Assembly (NCBI GenBank): GCA_003864495.1
Contig: ML133479.1
Location: 193,854-257,853, forward strand
Source of the DNA: Nemopilema nomurai
Taxonomy: Eukaryota; Cnidaria; Scyphozoa; Rhizostomeae; Rhizostomatidae
Length of the DNA stretch: 64,000 bases
Direction: 5' to 3'
The notes below the pieces were generated by a model. That model saw only the letters and a list, made by a program, of their open reading frames with translations, made no database searches and was not told where the DNA came from. How positions within the stretch are numbered: the first letter of the stretch is position 1; each line of letters begins with the position of its first letter. This document shows positions 44,401 to 56,693 of the stretch, one piece after another. A program made the position numbers and the translations under genes.

Positions 44401-47400
44401 ACGTCTAGAATATGCAGTGCAAAAAATACTTTGTGAAACACTCACTTTTGCAGTATTTTCTGATTCATGCTAGTTTTAGATAGAGTTAAGGACTTAACGT
44501 AAGTTATATAGTATGGGAATGCGGTATGTTTTGCACTGTGAAAGATTTGTCTATAAAAAACTGCGTCGCCAATGGCTCAAAGAAATGATTTATTTATCAA
44601 TCAGCTTTCAAAGCATCTCTGGGATATTGTTCATCAACTATTATTGGTTATTACTATGCAACAAATTGCTTGTGTCAACATCAGCTATTGCGCAGGATTG
44701 TCAGATCGATTGCTTCCAACGTGCCATGCAGATATTTCACTTACTATGAAACATTAGTGTGTGAAAGAATATATGTCGATATCTTTTTGCTTTAAAAATC
44801 AAAATAATAATGGAGATAGCAGTCTATGTTTGGTTACTCCTTGATGCCATTTAGAGAGAGACATTTACGCTTCTTTGACTCTAATAAAATGGGGGCAAGG
44901 CATCACCACGATTCCATAATACCTGGATACACCGACAGTATTCTTACAGATTGGGTCAGGCTATTCCCTCTCCGTCTTCAATATTCCAGTTCATTCGAAA
45001 TTCAAAATATTTTTTACTTTCAAATAGCTTTTTAGATAAAACGAAATATCTTGATAACATTTCTAGCATTGTTATGGGTCAAGGGGGATACTGGAGCTAT
45101 ACAGTCTCCATTCGTAAACTAAAAAAAAGATAAGCAAAAATCTATGTTGGATTTCTAGTTATTGTCGAGCATTGAATGTTAACAGGAGCTTTTGACAGTC
45201 AGAGTAGACATACGCCTGTCCTACAAGTAAAATTGGCCACGAATATTGTACTTTAATTCATTTCTAGTGTCTAGCTTAATACATAATATATCTCAACTAG
45301 CTTGCTGTTACCCGTTAGGACACCCTTGTAACAGAAACAACTAAGCTATCTTCTCTGATTACCAGTTTCCACGCATTTCTATATTACCTGTCATTCTTTA
45401 ATACAGGCCAACAACTTCTAACTCCTACGGCTGCTGTCATGCTCTAGGAACAAGAAGAAAAGCACTCACCCGAATAGGTTGAGAATCGACAGGAGAATAG
45501 ACCTGGGTAACTGCATCTAGCATGCTGCAGGCCATGTTTGCAACTTTCTCTGCGTGGTCGTTGCACGAATACGGGAGTCCACCAACTACCATGTACGCGT
45601 CACCAATAGTCTCTACCTACGGAGCATTGATATTGCATGACGAAACCAGTAAACACAGCAATAAGTAAGCAATACTTTGGACTCATGAAGGATAGAAGGC
45701 TTAATTGGTCGTAACTAGGAGTCGAGAAAAGTGTTAAGAAGTAATACTTGATATCAAGGTTCCGAGTAAGAGGCTGTTCTCCTGTCTAGAGCTGTTATTA
45801 AACATCTAATTAATATTATACATTCATGATACTAATGATATTGTGGACCAATAGTCTAAGGTTCAAAATGGGATCTTTGTAGTAGTGGAATACACATCAA
45901 GACGTGAACAACCGTCATAAAAAAACTAGAACGACGTAATAAACGATAAAGAAATGTTATAATAAAAAGAAAGTTATGGTAAAACTAGCTAGTAAAACTA
46001 ATTTCAGATAATGTATTGATGTAATAAAATAACTTACGCCAACATAATGACAAACCTTGTAGATTCAGATAAATGCATTTCAACTTAAAGGGGAGAATCA
46101 CTAGACATAAGGGAACTAACACACGCACACAGATATTCAATCAACAAAATTCATTTTTTCGATTTATTGCGTTAGAAAGTACAACTAGAGGGTACGTTGT
46201 AGTATTGTCCAAGAGACTTTCTAATACATCCAACAGTGGATCCTCTTAGAAGCGGAAGATAATCCTGCTTTCTCAACATTATCTGCATACAATATTCTTC
46301 TAGATTCGCATATTGTTCTATGAAAAAAAACCCCTAGCAAAAAAGACTGCATAAGATCGGTATCGGTATCATTTATTTGTGACAACAAATGTGCACCAAC
46401 AAGTGTCCCAAATGGAGGACGACAACAGGGAACAGGTGTCTTATCAAGAAAGATCCAACACGAGGCCCGACAAGCCACACAGCCAAATTCGAAAGGGTCA
46501 TGGCCATTGAGTGTGGAATACTGTCACTTACTGAGCCCTTTCATCTAAGATAAAATCAATTCACTGACAACCTAAAGAGAAGAGTCTGAAATAAACTATT
46601 TTGCCTAGGTGTTGAATCGATCCAATACAATCCTCTTTGAATAATAAGGAAAGCTGAGAAGAACTAGAACTTCTCAAGGGATTTTAAACCTGCCAGCCCT
46701 CCAATAAATTGAAAATGGTTTTGATTGGAATTGACATTCTTAAGTCTACCCACTAGAAGTCGTTTCCTTATAATTAATAGCAATTAAATTTGTGTCAATG
46801 CATGAACGAAATCTGCTGCGAAAGAAAGAATATCTATTATTTCCTTCACAGAATCTTCTTAGGCTATAACTGACTAATCCTCTTCATAAACGTATCAAAC
46901 CAGACGTTATATCACACGAGCAAAATAAGAATTTCACAGCATGGCCTGATTGGCATAGCATGTGATAATACTATGACACGCCTTTCAGTTTGAAATGCGA
47001 ACTGATCGACAACAAAAAACGCAATTAACGAGTGCATGTAGGTTTGCACTTAGAAAGAAGAAGTCTTAGGTCAAAGTGCTAAAGATGGCGGTCTTTCTTC
47101 GATGAAGACTTCAAGGAACTTAACATCAACGATGAACGCAAGCCAGATTACACGAGCCTGCAATCAGATCATTAAGCGTGGTGCTAGCTTTGTGATTTTA
47201 ACCATAGATAAGGTTCTTTGGTAAATATCCATCCTGAAATTATGGGAACCGCTGCAGCAGTTGAAAATGTCATTCCGTTTCACACATCCTATTGCGAAAC
47301 TTCCTGCAACCGACCACGCCGGTACTGCGCAGCGCTGTTGCGGGGGAGTCTTTATCTACCGAAGGGCTTGAGACTGCGCTTGTTGTGGGCAAATTGATAG

Positions 47401-50400
47401 CAGTTCGCGTTTGCGTACGCACCGACTTAGGAATGAAAAAGGGCTTTTAGTACAGCAATACCCGAGGGAAGCCTCTTCTTACTGTTACAATGCTAGTAAC
47501 ACGCGAAACCACGAGATAGTCATTCGCGCGCCAAACTTGTAGAAAGAAAGGAGGTTGTAAATAATTTGTCTCTAGTACCACGTCTGCTAAAATGGCTTTC
47601 AACTTTTGGCTAATTAAACATACCTTTTCTCTTCTAGGACATCTTTACCTATAAGCTAACTCTTTCACCCTTAAAACGTTCTTTCTCTTGGTCTCGGTGG
47701 CATAGGGTCACAATTTGTAACGCTTCTCGTGAATTTAATATCTAATTCTTTAGTTATCGAGTTAAATGACATAAAGAGGATGCTTGGTGTATGGCATACC
47801 TTTGTAACGCTTGGCTATGTTTTATGCTGTTGGTTGAGAAACTCAGCGAATAATTAAAAGTTGCAAGAATCCACATTTTCAAAAAGCTGCAAGAATCCAC
47901 ATTTTCTAAGCTTATAAACCAACAAGCTTCCAGAGGGATAAAGGGTGGGCTTGAAGATTAGAGAGCCGTATGGGGACAGAAACTCTTCGCAATGTTGAAA
48001 ACTCAATAGACGATATGCTAAACCAGTCGGAAGGACTTGCGAAGAAAATGGTTCAGAAAGCTTCACTACGTTTCACTACATACGACTCTTATTTTCCAAA
48101 CTAGTATCCTGGGACCATCAAACCGGAGAATGGTGACTTACCTTGTATACGTCATAGAACCCTGTCATCATGTCAAAGAAAGTATACAGCTTGTTCAGAA
48201 GCTTGACAATGTCCATGGGCACAACGTTATCGCTGGAGCAGAGCGAGGTAAAGCCAACGATGTCCGAAAAGAGGATCGTCACCAGCTTGTACGTCTCGCC
48301 CGGGACCGGTTCGTTTAGACGCAGCTTCGCAGCGACTTTGGCGGGCAGAATCTCGTGCAGTAGGTCGTCAGTTTTCCTTTTGTCCTCCATCAGCCGGGAC
48401 TGTAGCTTACGAAGATCGTTCGAACTCTCCTCGAGCTTCCCAACGAGTTCCCGCGCAGAAGCGTGAGCATGCGCAGTGAGAACAAGCTCTCTAGTTGCAT
48501 CGTGGACTGGAATGTCCGAGAATAGGATACCCGCGCCAGTTAGCTCCTCGAGACTTCCGAAGCGAGGCGAACACAGAAACACAATGCAGTCAGATTGGGT
48601 CGAGTATATCATTTGCCCCTTGAGGCGAAGTTCATCACAGGGCGACAGTGTTGTATCAACAGCCGAAGTTGTGTTTTCACTGCAAGCTCTGTGTTGATTC
48701 GGAGATATTTTCCTAAACTTGCCAGTGCTGTTACGGGAAACAACGACAAAGACGGTATTGATATGGGCAAGCACAGTATCAAATGAAAAATGCATCCTGG
48801 GCCTAGACAGCTGGAATAAGTCGGTAAACACGGTATCTTTGCCTCTGGAAAATCTGTCAAAATATTTTCGCAAGCAAACACCGTATTGTCGTATAACCAG
48901 AGATCGATCGAAAACAATATGAAATGGGAAACACTTGCAAAACGAAGACACACTCATAAGGGATTTGACGGTATTACTGCGAAGTCTTTTCTCCTTCAGT
49001 TGTCCAACAGTGCCCAGTTTCAGGCAGGACGGACTGGGTTTGAAGGCCCCGAGGTTGAGGCTGGAGTGACTCTGCTTGCGGCCTAGCAGTTGCTCGGTCT
49101 TGATCACAAACACGGCGTGATCGTGGTCACTGGTCTTCTTCTGCAGGACCTCCACCTGCACATTCGTGTTGAGGATTTCTCTCGCCACCGTCTTCACGAT
49201 GCCAATCACGATGTGGTCCAGTCCCTCTCTGGCCGAATAGTAGTGGAGAAGCAGTGCCCCATCACTGCGATCTGTCGTTCGGAACGATGGGGCATTGATT
49301 CCTTGATAGATCGTGGCCAAGTGGTCATGCAATGCATCGAGGTTGCACAAGAATTCGCGAAGGCTTCGACCGAGAACTCTCAGTATTCTATCGTAGCCTG
49401 ACTGGACACAATATTTGAAGAAGTGCTCTCCGAACTTCTCTAGAATGGCATCCAGGGGCAGGTCTGGGGGGAGAAAGGGATGTCATTTTCAAACAAAATA
49501 TATTATGAGAAAAAGCTTTCAGCGCATTTTCGTAAAGACTACACAAAACAGTATTTGATAGCTCGCAAAAAGAACTCTAGTTTTTTAGGCTTGAAATTAC
49601 GTTCATATACGTGAACGTGTGAAGAATCGTTAAGCAATTGACTCTAAAGCAAAGCCACTAAAAGCTTCGGTATCAGGCAAGCAAGGGGAATTGCTTGAAA
49701 TTTATTTCAGAGAACCGAAACATAAAACTGAGGAAACGATTGCAGCTGTCGCCCTGTTGATTGCACTGCCAACGGATAATTACTTCGTGAACAACGGTGA
49801 AAACGAAAGGAAAGCTATTCTGTTGCTGCGAAAGAGTCCAACTGAATGAGCATTTTAACGTATTCACAAACAAAAATAATCGTCTTTGCTTGCTTATGCA
49901 AGATGTCCCCCCATACCACAGTTCCTTGCTTACCCGTGTGGTAATGTGGATTAGAGGTATGAAAACCAAAAGATGGCTTTCAGTCTCGTCTATATGACAT
50001 TGTTATGAATACAACATAACACCATTAATTAAATCACCATAGTTTATAACTATTGGTATGTCGAAGAACCAAGTTGGGCTATTCAACACGAAAAAATCAA
50101 ATCCTTTAATTGATAAAAGCCTGCTTGGATTGAAAAAGGCTCAACCGAAGGATTACGAGATGGATGAGGCAAGGGGGTGGAGAGAAAACACGTTCTATGA
50201 CACGTTACTATTGGTGGGCTCTCATCCTCACTGTAGGAGCGCAAAAGCCATCAATGCAATACTACATCTTGCAAGTCAATTCCTTGGGTAAGGCATTTAT
50301 AAACGGCACGCCAATGAAATCATGCCAGGTCAAGCAATTTTCACAGGCAATCTAGAGTTTAACCCGCGGCCATAATGTTGCGACTTGAAATCAAGTTTCC

Positions 50401-53400
50401 ACGCAAGGCCTAAAGTGAAGTACGACAACAGAATCAAAATATCCTCTAACAAGCCTTCAATGCTACAATTATACCTTCTCTTTTGAGCCAGTTATAGATA
50501 ACAGGTATTGATAACTACATTCTGCACTTGTGGAATTGAAATATCATACTGGTTATTTAATCTTGGTTTAATTATTATAAAAAGCAGATAATAAGCAGAA
50601 CCTTTCGTGACCATAAGGGACCCTTTCACCGAAGACACCCAGACCCAATGGCACCCCAGCAAACTCGACACAAACGAACGCCACACACACAGAGATACAT
50701 ACTTAGTACTTCGCAAGAGGCTCCTATCAGCTTGAGGGTTTCTTCATCCGAGTAAATATTGTGAATCAGGTATCTGCCTCCTTCAAGCTCGATGCCGGCT
50801 TCTTTCCTACATCATGACATTGGAAACAAAAACACTTTTATGACGGGTTGAATTTTGGAAATCTAAATAATTTCATTAAATAAAAACAAACAATCAACAA
50901 CAACAAAATTGAGGCTCCAACAGAAAAAGAGACATTTTTTGCTACACAACGGAAGAAATGAGCAGGAAATACTGGTGTTTTTTCGCGGACGATGCCTTAA
51001 TCGACCATCTTGCATTATACCTATAAACCACAACTTGCTGTATTAGTTATACCATAGATGAAGGATAACACTCACATAAACGCAAAAAGGCCATTGTCAT
51101 TAATATCAAGTTTATCCGGGCCTCGTTCTGAGAGAACTCAAACAGCTTGCATAGGAAAAATTGCTCCATTTAAGTAACCGACAGGGAAAATTGCATAACA
51201 AAATAGAAAACGTCTCATGGCCTTGTATTTTTGAGAATCCACATAAATTAAATGCATTGTCTGTTGTTAGTTTATTGAATTTTCAACCTTAGTAGAAACT
51301 TTCGTTCTGAAACCCGTTTATAGGACCTGTATTGCAATAACTTTAGAAATCCCGAAGAATGATGAGATTTGTGAGGATAGTCTCCTTAAGGGAACGTAAA
51401 GAGCTCCTCTGCCTTTGCAGCTGTACGTCTTGTTGAACAATTCGTAGATTTACGATGTCAAAATCGTAGGCAGAAAGAGCGACGCCTATCTTCGCCAATA
51501 CAACACCCATTTAAAAAGGCTGGTCAAAGCTGTGAAAACGTTAAACACATTTAGATCAGCTCACGAGCTATTTTCTATAACTTCGTATAACTAATAGCTT
51601 ACTCCCCTCAACGCGCCAATGCAATAATCAGGCAGCTGTTGGCGATCCTAGGGAAATGGCCAAACGTCTATTTTGCTCTTATGCAATTTTGCAAACGGAA
51701 CTCTTTTGACTTCTTTCTCAATCAAAAGTAAATTACGACAAAACTTATAATAAAGGTTGGTTCTCGTAACTCGTTTATGGAGGTGTGAAAATTCGTAAAG
51801 TTTTTATGAAGGAAAGTTAATAAGAAACCAAGCAAGGATTTGGTTTATGTGGATCTTATTTTACAAACGCTTATCGACTATGAAGGGCATTCAAATCATG
51901 ATAATGTGTTTTTAGCTTTTGTGGCTTCTGCCGGGAAAAAGAATGGAAGGAAATTGTTGAAAAATTTCATAGACATTATATTGATTTGAGTTCATATACA
52001 TTATACTGATACACCCAGCGGCTTGCAGAGAAATGAAGGACAAGGTAGTTTTAAGTGCTTTTGATAACTGAAAGAAGCTAGAGCGATTTGAATTTCCCGG
52101 CAAAACCGAGTAACATGTACGATCAAAGGTAAACCTCATTCAACGGAGAGTATGTTTGTATGTGAGTATTGACGGCTAAGTAAAGTATTCTGGTTGACGA
52201 AGAAGCCTCTGTACTCTAGCATAGTACTCTTTTCTATGTTTAATGATGCCTGAGGGAAGTAGTTCAGCCCATGAACCTGAGCGCGCATAAATATCTGCGC
52301 AGTTGTGAGCAAAGATCGAGTAATTTGAGGTTGATAATTCTAAGAAAATTGGAAATATCTATAGATTACGTTCTTGCAAACGAACTTGAGGAATTTGCAT
52401 AATTTATTCAGATTTACAAAAACAAGCTTATGCATATCCCCAAGTGCATTGTTAAGAGTTATGCGCTCATTTAGATATTGAATATTTCATGCAAAATGCT
52501 CATCCTCTGTTTTTAGTGATAGAATAGGACTAGGTCATTTACTGTCGTGTTCCGTAAAGAACTCGTGACGTCACCCCAGCCTGTCGATGACATCTGCGCA
52601 TGGGAAAGACTTAGCGAATCGCTGGACACGTGTAATTATTAATTCTCTCAGCGAAACAAATTTATGTACTCTCGATACTTTGATTTTGCCCTCTGTTTAT
52701 CACTTTATATATTAAAATAAAGATACGCCACCCGTATACTTCTTGTAAAAGTAGCAAGAAAAAATCGATAACACAAGAGCATTAACTGGTGATAAAATGC
52801 ATTAAGGTATTGCTTTGCAGAGGTATTGGCGAACGGAGCACGCCTAAGCTCAAGGCAGGCATCGTAACAGCTTAGCTGCGAGGTACCTAGAAATTCCTGC
52901 CTTAAAATAATTGACCATTTTCAAGCATTTTCCCATCGCTTTTCTTTAATCGTAGATTGTTAATAGTCCATCAATGTCCAAATAAAAACAGATCAGCTAT
53001 TGAAAATTCCTGACACATTTATATCTACTTGCGTTTTCTTCTTTACGATTACGATTAACCCTTTTATCAAACTTTCCTGTTAATGATTGCAACAGAAAAA
53101 AATATCGAATAAACCTAGCGTGCAAGTTTCATAAACAACTCGTAGAAGACACGAAATAAACCAGGGAACAACTGGCTCATGCTAAACCAACAGGCAATGC
53201 GAAGTCGTACAAAATACAAATTTTGAGGGGATTATCTCCCAAATCCGATTCGAAATGCATAAAAACTTAACTTTCACAATACTCATTCATCTTTTATGAA
53301 CAAGAACAATAGCATACTCATACGCTAAAACTTCTACGTACTGTTTGATAGGAAATTTGTCTACGCCTGCTAATCGAAAAAGGGTATCGCTCTTACTTGC

Positions 53401-54548
53401 AAAATAAAGGTCAGCGAGAAAAACGCTTGCTGAAGAACAAAATTTTTAGGCAAAGCAAGCCTGTGCTAGAAGAGCACTTTCATTCTTTGAACGGAAAAGC
53501 CTGCGTTTCTAATTATGATTACTCTTTGACGAAGAGGTGGTTCGTTAGGCGTTTCTCGTCTGATCATAAACAATGAACATTTGATGAGGAGCTTGATCGT
53601 AAGAAGAACAAAGAATGGCTTATGTGTGATTATGCATGGCTCGGGATTTTCGTTACCTGAGCGGAATATTTTGCAAAACAGCCAAAGGCTTTCAATATTC
53701 TGAAACTCCATATCTTCGAAACCAAAGCAAAAGGTTGGCGTAATACTTGTTTGCAGAACATTTATTATAGCGACGTTTGAATTATGAAAGACATATAAAT
53801 CAAAATAGAACGGATGCATTTAATAATTTTATGCATCAAACGGCATTGAAATATCAATACTTCCATAATTCCGACACTGTAAACGATTGTTCTTACAGGT
53901 AAACCAAAGCGGAAACAGGCACGAACAAACGACGTATTTCTAGCTAGAGCTATTTTCAGGGATAGCACAACAGAAAACTTCAAGTTCATCTGTAAGTGCA
54001 TTGAAAACAATGAGGCTGGATAAACCAGCGGATGGTGCGCGAATTCTTGCGTCTTCGGTGCTAATGTGGGTTTTGCAAACTCAATCAGACATGCACAAAG
54101 CCATTTGTTGCGGAAAAAACCATGGCTATTAATGTCTAAACTCTGTTAGTTGCAAGCATTCCCGAAGGCTTTTGGAATCCTCAGCACAACCGAAAACAAC
54201 GGTAAAATAAAATCCCCCTTCTTGAGATCCCGAATCTGTAGCAGGTAGAGAAAACACGAGCGCATTTTTTCATAAAGCAAGAGCCTTACTGCCAGACGTT
54301 GTTGTTCCGGCACAATAAGCTTTACTAACATCAACTTCAAATGGATGGATATACTTACAGAATTTGTCTCCACGTTCCTTCTCCAAAATTTCCGATAACC
54401 AGATCGTGAAGTGCGCAGTGAATAAATCCATACTGAATAAAAGAAAATGAAACATATTTAAAACATTCAACATCCTTCTGCTCCCCTCGATTGCTGCAAA
54501 CAGAATTAATGTCCGACCAAGCGACAATTGTCATACACGACTCACCAT
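38474..54548 (-). CDS. Soluble guanylate cyclase subunit with alpha-type catalytic site and heme-type H-NOX (sGC-B)
   Basis: An sGC paralog of 706 residues. Coding exons: 54546-54548 (ATG only, then GTGAGT), 54359-54432, 50703-50806, 48142-49463, 45470-45616, 39087-39241, 38474-38789; all phases agree. The H-NOX domain starts [12 protein letters not shown] and keeps heme-ligand His106 (LHDH), the Pro of NAPSF and Y-x-S-x-R (YYSAR). An H-NOXA/PAS domain, a coiled coil (near residues 385-435) and the cyclase domain follow. Both metal Asp are present: Asp461 in FSDIVGF and Asp507 in ETIGDAY. The beta Asn/Arg pair is Thr580 and Lys584 (GSTVTIANK), as in alpha subunits. It therefore resembles an alpha subunit catalytically but a beta subunit in its sensor. 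The last exon (HLEDERG) is followed by a Ser/Pro/Arg-rich tail of ~75 residues. About ten residues seem missing between FETRK and HLEDERG compared with sGC-A, so a small exon may be overlooked. The likely partner is sGC-A. Confidence 0.92.
39421..39505. repeat. 22-bp tandem repeat, nearly four copies
   Basis: The unit TCATGGTCATACAGTACAGG plus TG begins at 39421, 39443, 39465 and 39487; the last copy is cut short. It lies in the sGC-B intron about 180 bases from the exon at 39087-39241. The copies are nearly identical, so length polymorphism is likely. Confidence 0.75.
41003..41200. repeat. Second copy of the dispersed fold-back repeat
   Basis: This matches the right half of the 25743-26122 element in the same order: CAAACCTTCC, CATTACCAACTCAAA, TTTATAATA, AAGCCTTCCTCAAGTATGAC, ATTAACGGGCAAAAC, CATCCGGCT and GGAGCCGTCA. 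Diverged but collinear, it shows an interspersed family. It sits in the 6.2 kb sGC-B intron and accounts for part of a chance ORF there. Confidence 0.6.
47861..47906. repeat. Short tandem duplication in an sGC-B intron
   Basis: TGCAAGAATCCACATTTTC occurs twice, 26 bases apart, about 240 bases downstream of the large exon ending at 48142. Confidence 0.55.
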
Positions 54549-56693
54549 TTCATAAGCTGGCCAGTCACTTCAAGTCATATCTACACTGCAAATGAACGAC
54601 ATTTAACGACAAACAAATTGCATCCAGCAAGCGGTTTGCATCTTTCGACAATCAACGCAACCCGACAGAACTCCGAAAGATCACAAACACCGGCGTTGTT
54701 AATTATAGATCAACCAATCAGCTGTCCGCATGCAAGCATACCAGAGATCTAAAAACGTAATCCTTCGGTTTTCTAAAAACTCTCCTCTTGTGTTATTCGA
54801 CTTGAATATTTAAGGGTTCAATCATAATCACATTGGTTTCCTAACGAGTCCGTGGGATTGGATTTTAGAAAATCGTTAAAACTGTGTTGTCCCCTTGTCT
54901 CCCTCAATGTTAGCTTCTTTGTTTAGAAAGCTGGAGCAACTTCATTTCAAACGCTTCGATTTTCTATTTTCTACTCCATTTTTCTTCAACAACTTTGGGA
55001 TGGAAATTTCAGGTGGATTTGTGTAGACCTCGACTGGATGTAGCCTCTATCAGATTTAGCCTTTCCCGGTTTTTTTACCCTAGAAAACTTTCTTAGAAAA
55101 CTAACAATCTAAGGTAATATCTTTGCTCCATGATAAATATCTAAAGAAAGCTTCAATGATTATATATAACTTTTTGATGTAAAGGTGTCAATAAAAATCA
55201 AGGTACATCAGAAAATGCAGGATCTTTAAAAAATGTTTAGATGATACTTACATAAAATGCTTTCATCTGTTTCATATGAAGTTGAATACTGCTATTTTGT
55301 ATAACAAATACAGTCAAGTTAATAAGAACATCAAATACGGTTGTTATACGCACGAAATTCACGACTGAGTAAGAAGAACGAAGAAGCGGACCTTAGGAAA
55401 TTCAAGGAGTCCAGTTATTCATTGGAAGATGCGTAGCATAGCCAGGCGCCAATCAAATGTGTGTTATAAATCGGTGCAAATTTAACCACAAAGAGATGTG
55501 AAAAATTGATTCAGTGGCCACGCAGAAAGAGGGAAGGCGCCATTTTTTGCGCATCTAGAAGAACAAGACAGTTGCAGGCGACGCGCATCGCGCAAACTTA
55601 GAACAGCGGCTGGAATTCTGACCCAGTCCCCTGCCTGGAGATTTTTTGTGTGAGGCAAAGATGTACCCAATTTTACTTGCTAATCATTTCATTTTCAGAG
55701 GTACAAAAAAAACTCCAAAATGATTTCAAGTGGTTTCAAAATGATTGTATGTGTAATGAAATTATTGTATTGAAATAACAGAATTTGAAGGGCAGTCTTG
55801 ATAGAAACGACTTTCTAGCTTCGTAAAGGTGGGATGGGTTCACTTCAAAAAGCAATGATAATGATGGTAACACAGACAAGGATATCAAGATATAAAGCGT
55901 GATAATATGACAAGCTAAGCAATAGAAAAGTATGATTGTAGCCTGAAAAATTTTACAAACACGTCTGTTTATGCCACGAATTATTTCTGATTTTAAAAAG
56001 GGGTAACAATTTCTAGCTCGACCTGTCAATAGCCCGTTGGAATGTGCATTGGAATCATACCTGAGGTTGTAAAGTTGATTTGAATGCAGGAGCGTAGCAG
56101 TGATGCAAAAAACACCAATGAAGTTTAAAATCAAACGAAGATGAAAAACATTCTTTCTATTTGAATCAAACGAGGGACGACACGACCCCCTGGTTGTTGC
56201 TTGCCGGTAGTAGCAATGGTACGTCTCGTGAAAGCCAGCCGGGTTGCCGCTTCTTTGCAGCATGGAAAAAGCGGTGTCACTCTTCATCTAGGCTTGAATC
56301 AAAATGCAAAGAACGTAGTGCGTCAGAATCAAGTCAACAAAAATTCGACGCAGAATTTATGACAATGAAAAGATAATGACCACATCAAAAATTAACTTCA
56401 TAAAAGATGTAAAATGATCTGGAGATAAATTATGCTAAAATTACTACAGGAGATTCAAACATGATTCGCGTTGATAAAGAAGTGGAAAATTTTGACTCGG
56501 TCCTCGACGAAAGACTGAAGATTATTAATAAATGTCGATAGCAGATGATAACGGACCAGCGTTTTCTCAACGACTTCCTGGAGGTTCGAAAGCGCTGTTT
56601 GTCGATCAACAGTTTATTTAAATTACGTCGAGGCACTGATTTTGATAACAAATTTCGGCTGACGATTTCAGCTTCAAATCTGTCGGTTTGGTG
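54549..56693. other. Promoter region of sGC-B and 3' flank of the FBXO8-like gene
   Basis: About 2.1 kb lies between the sGC-B start codon and the FBXO8-like stop, both on the minus strand. Frames at 55736-56287 and elsewhere show no recognisable domain. The right end holds the FBXO8 3' UTR with a polyadenylation signal at 56613-56618. Confidence 0.45.
56613..56618 (-). terminator. FBXO8-like gene polyadenylation signal
   Basis: AATAAA on the minus strand, about 75 bases past the FBXO8-like stop codon. Spacing and strand fit, though the region is AT-rich. Confidence 0.45.

Noticed and set aside
54270..54527. A minus-strand frame [20 protein letters not shown] over the first internal sGC-B exon
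   Set aside because: It is out of frame. The other frame, [14 protein letters not shown], matches H-NOX and has the right splice phase at 54359.
55736..56287. A 183-codon minus-strand frame between sGC-B and FBXO8
   Set aside because: No family resemblance, no splice or homology support, and a mixture of hydrophobic and random segments.
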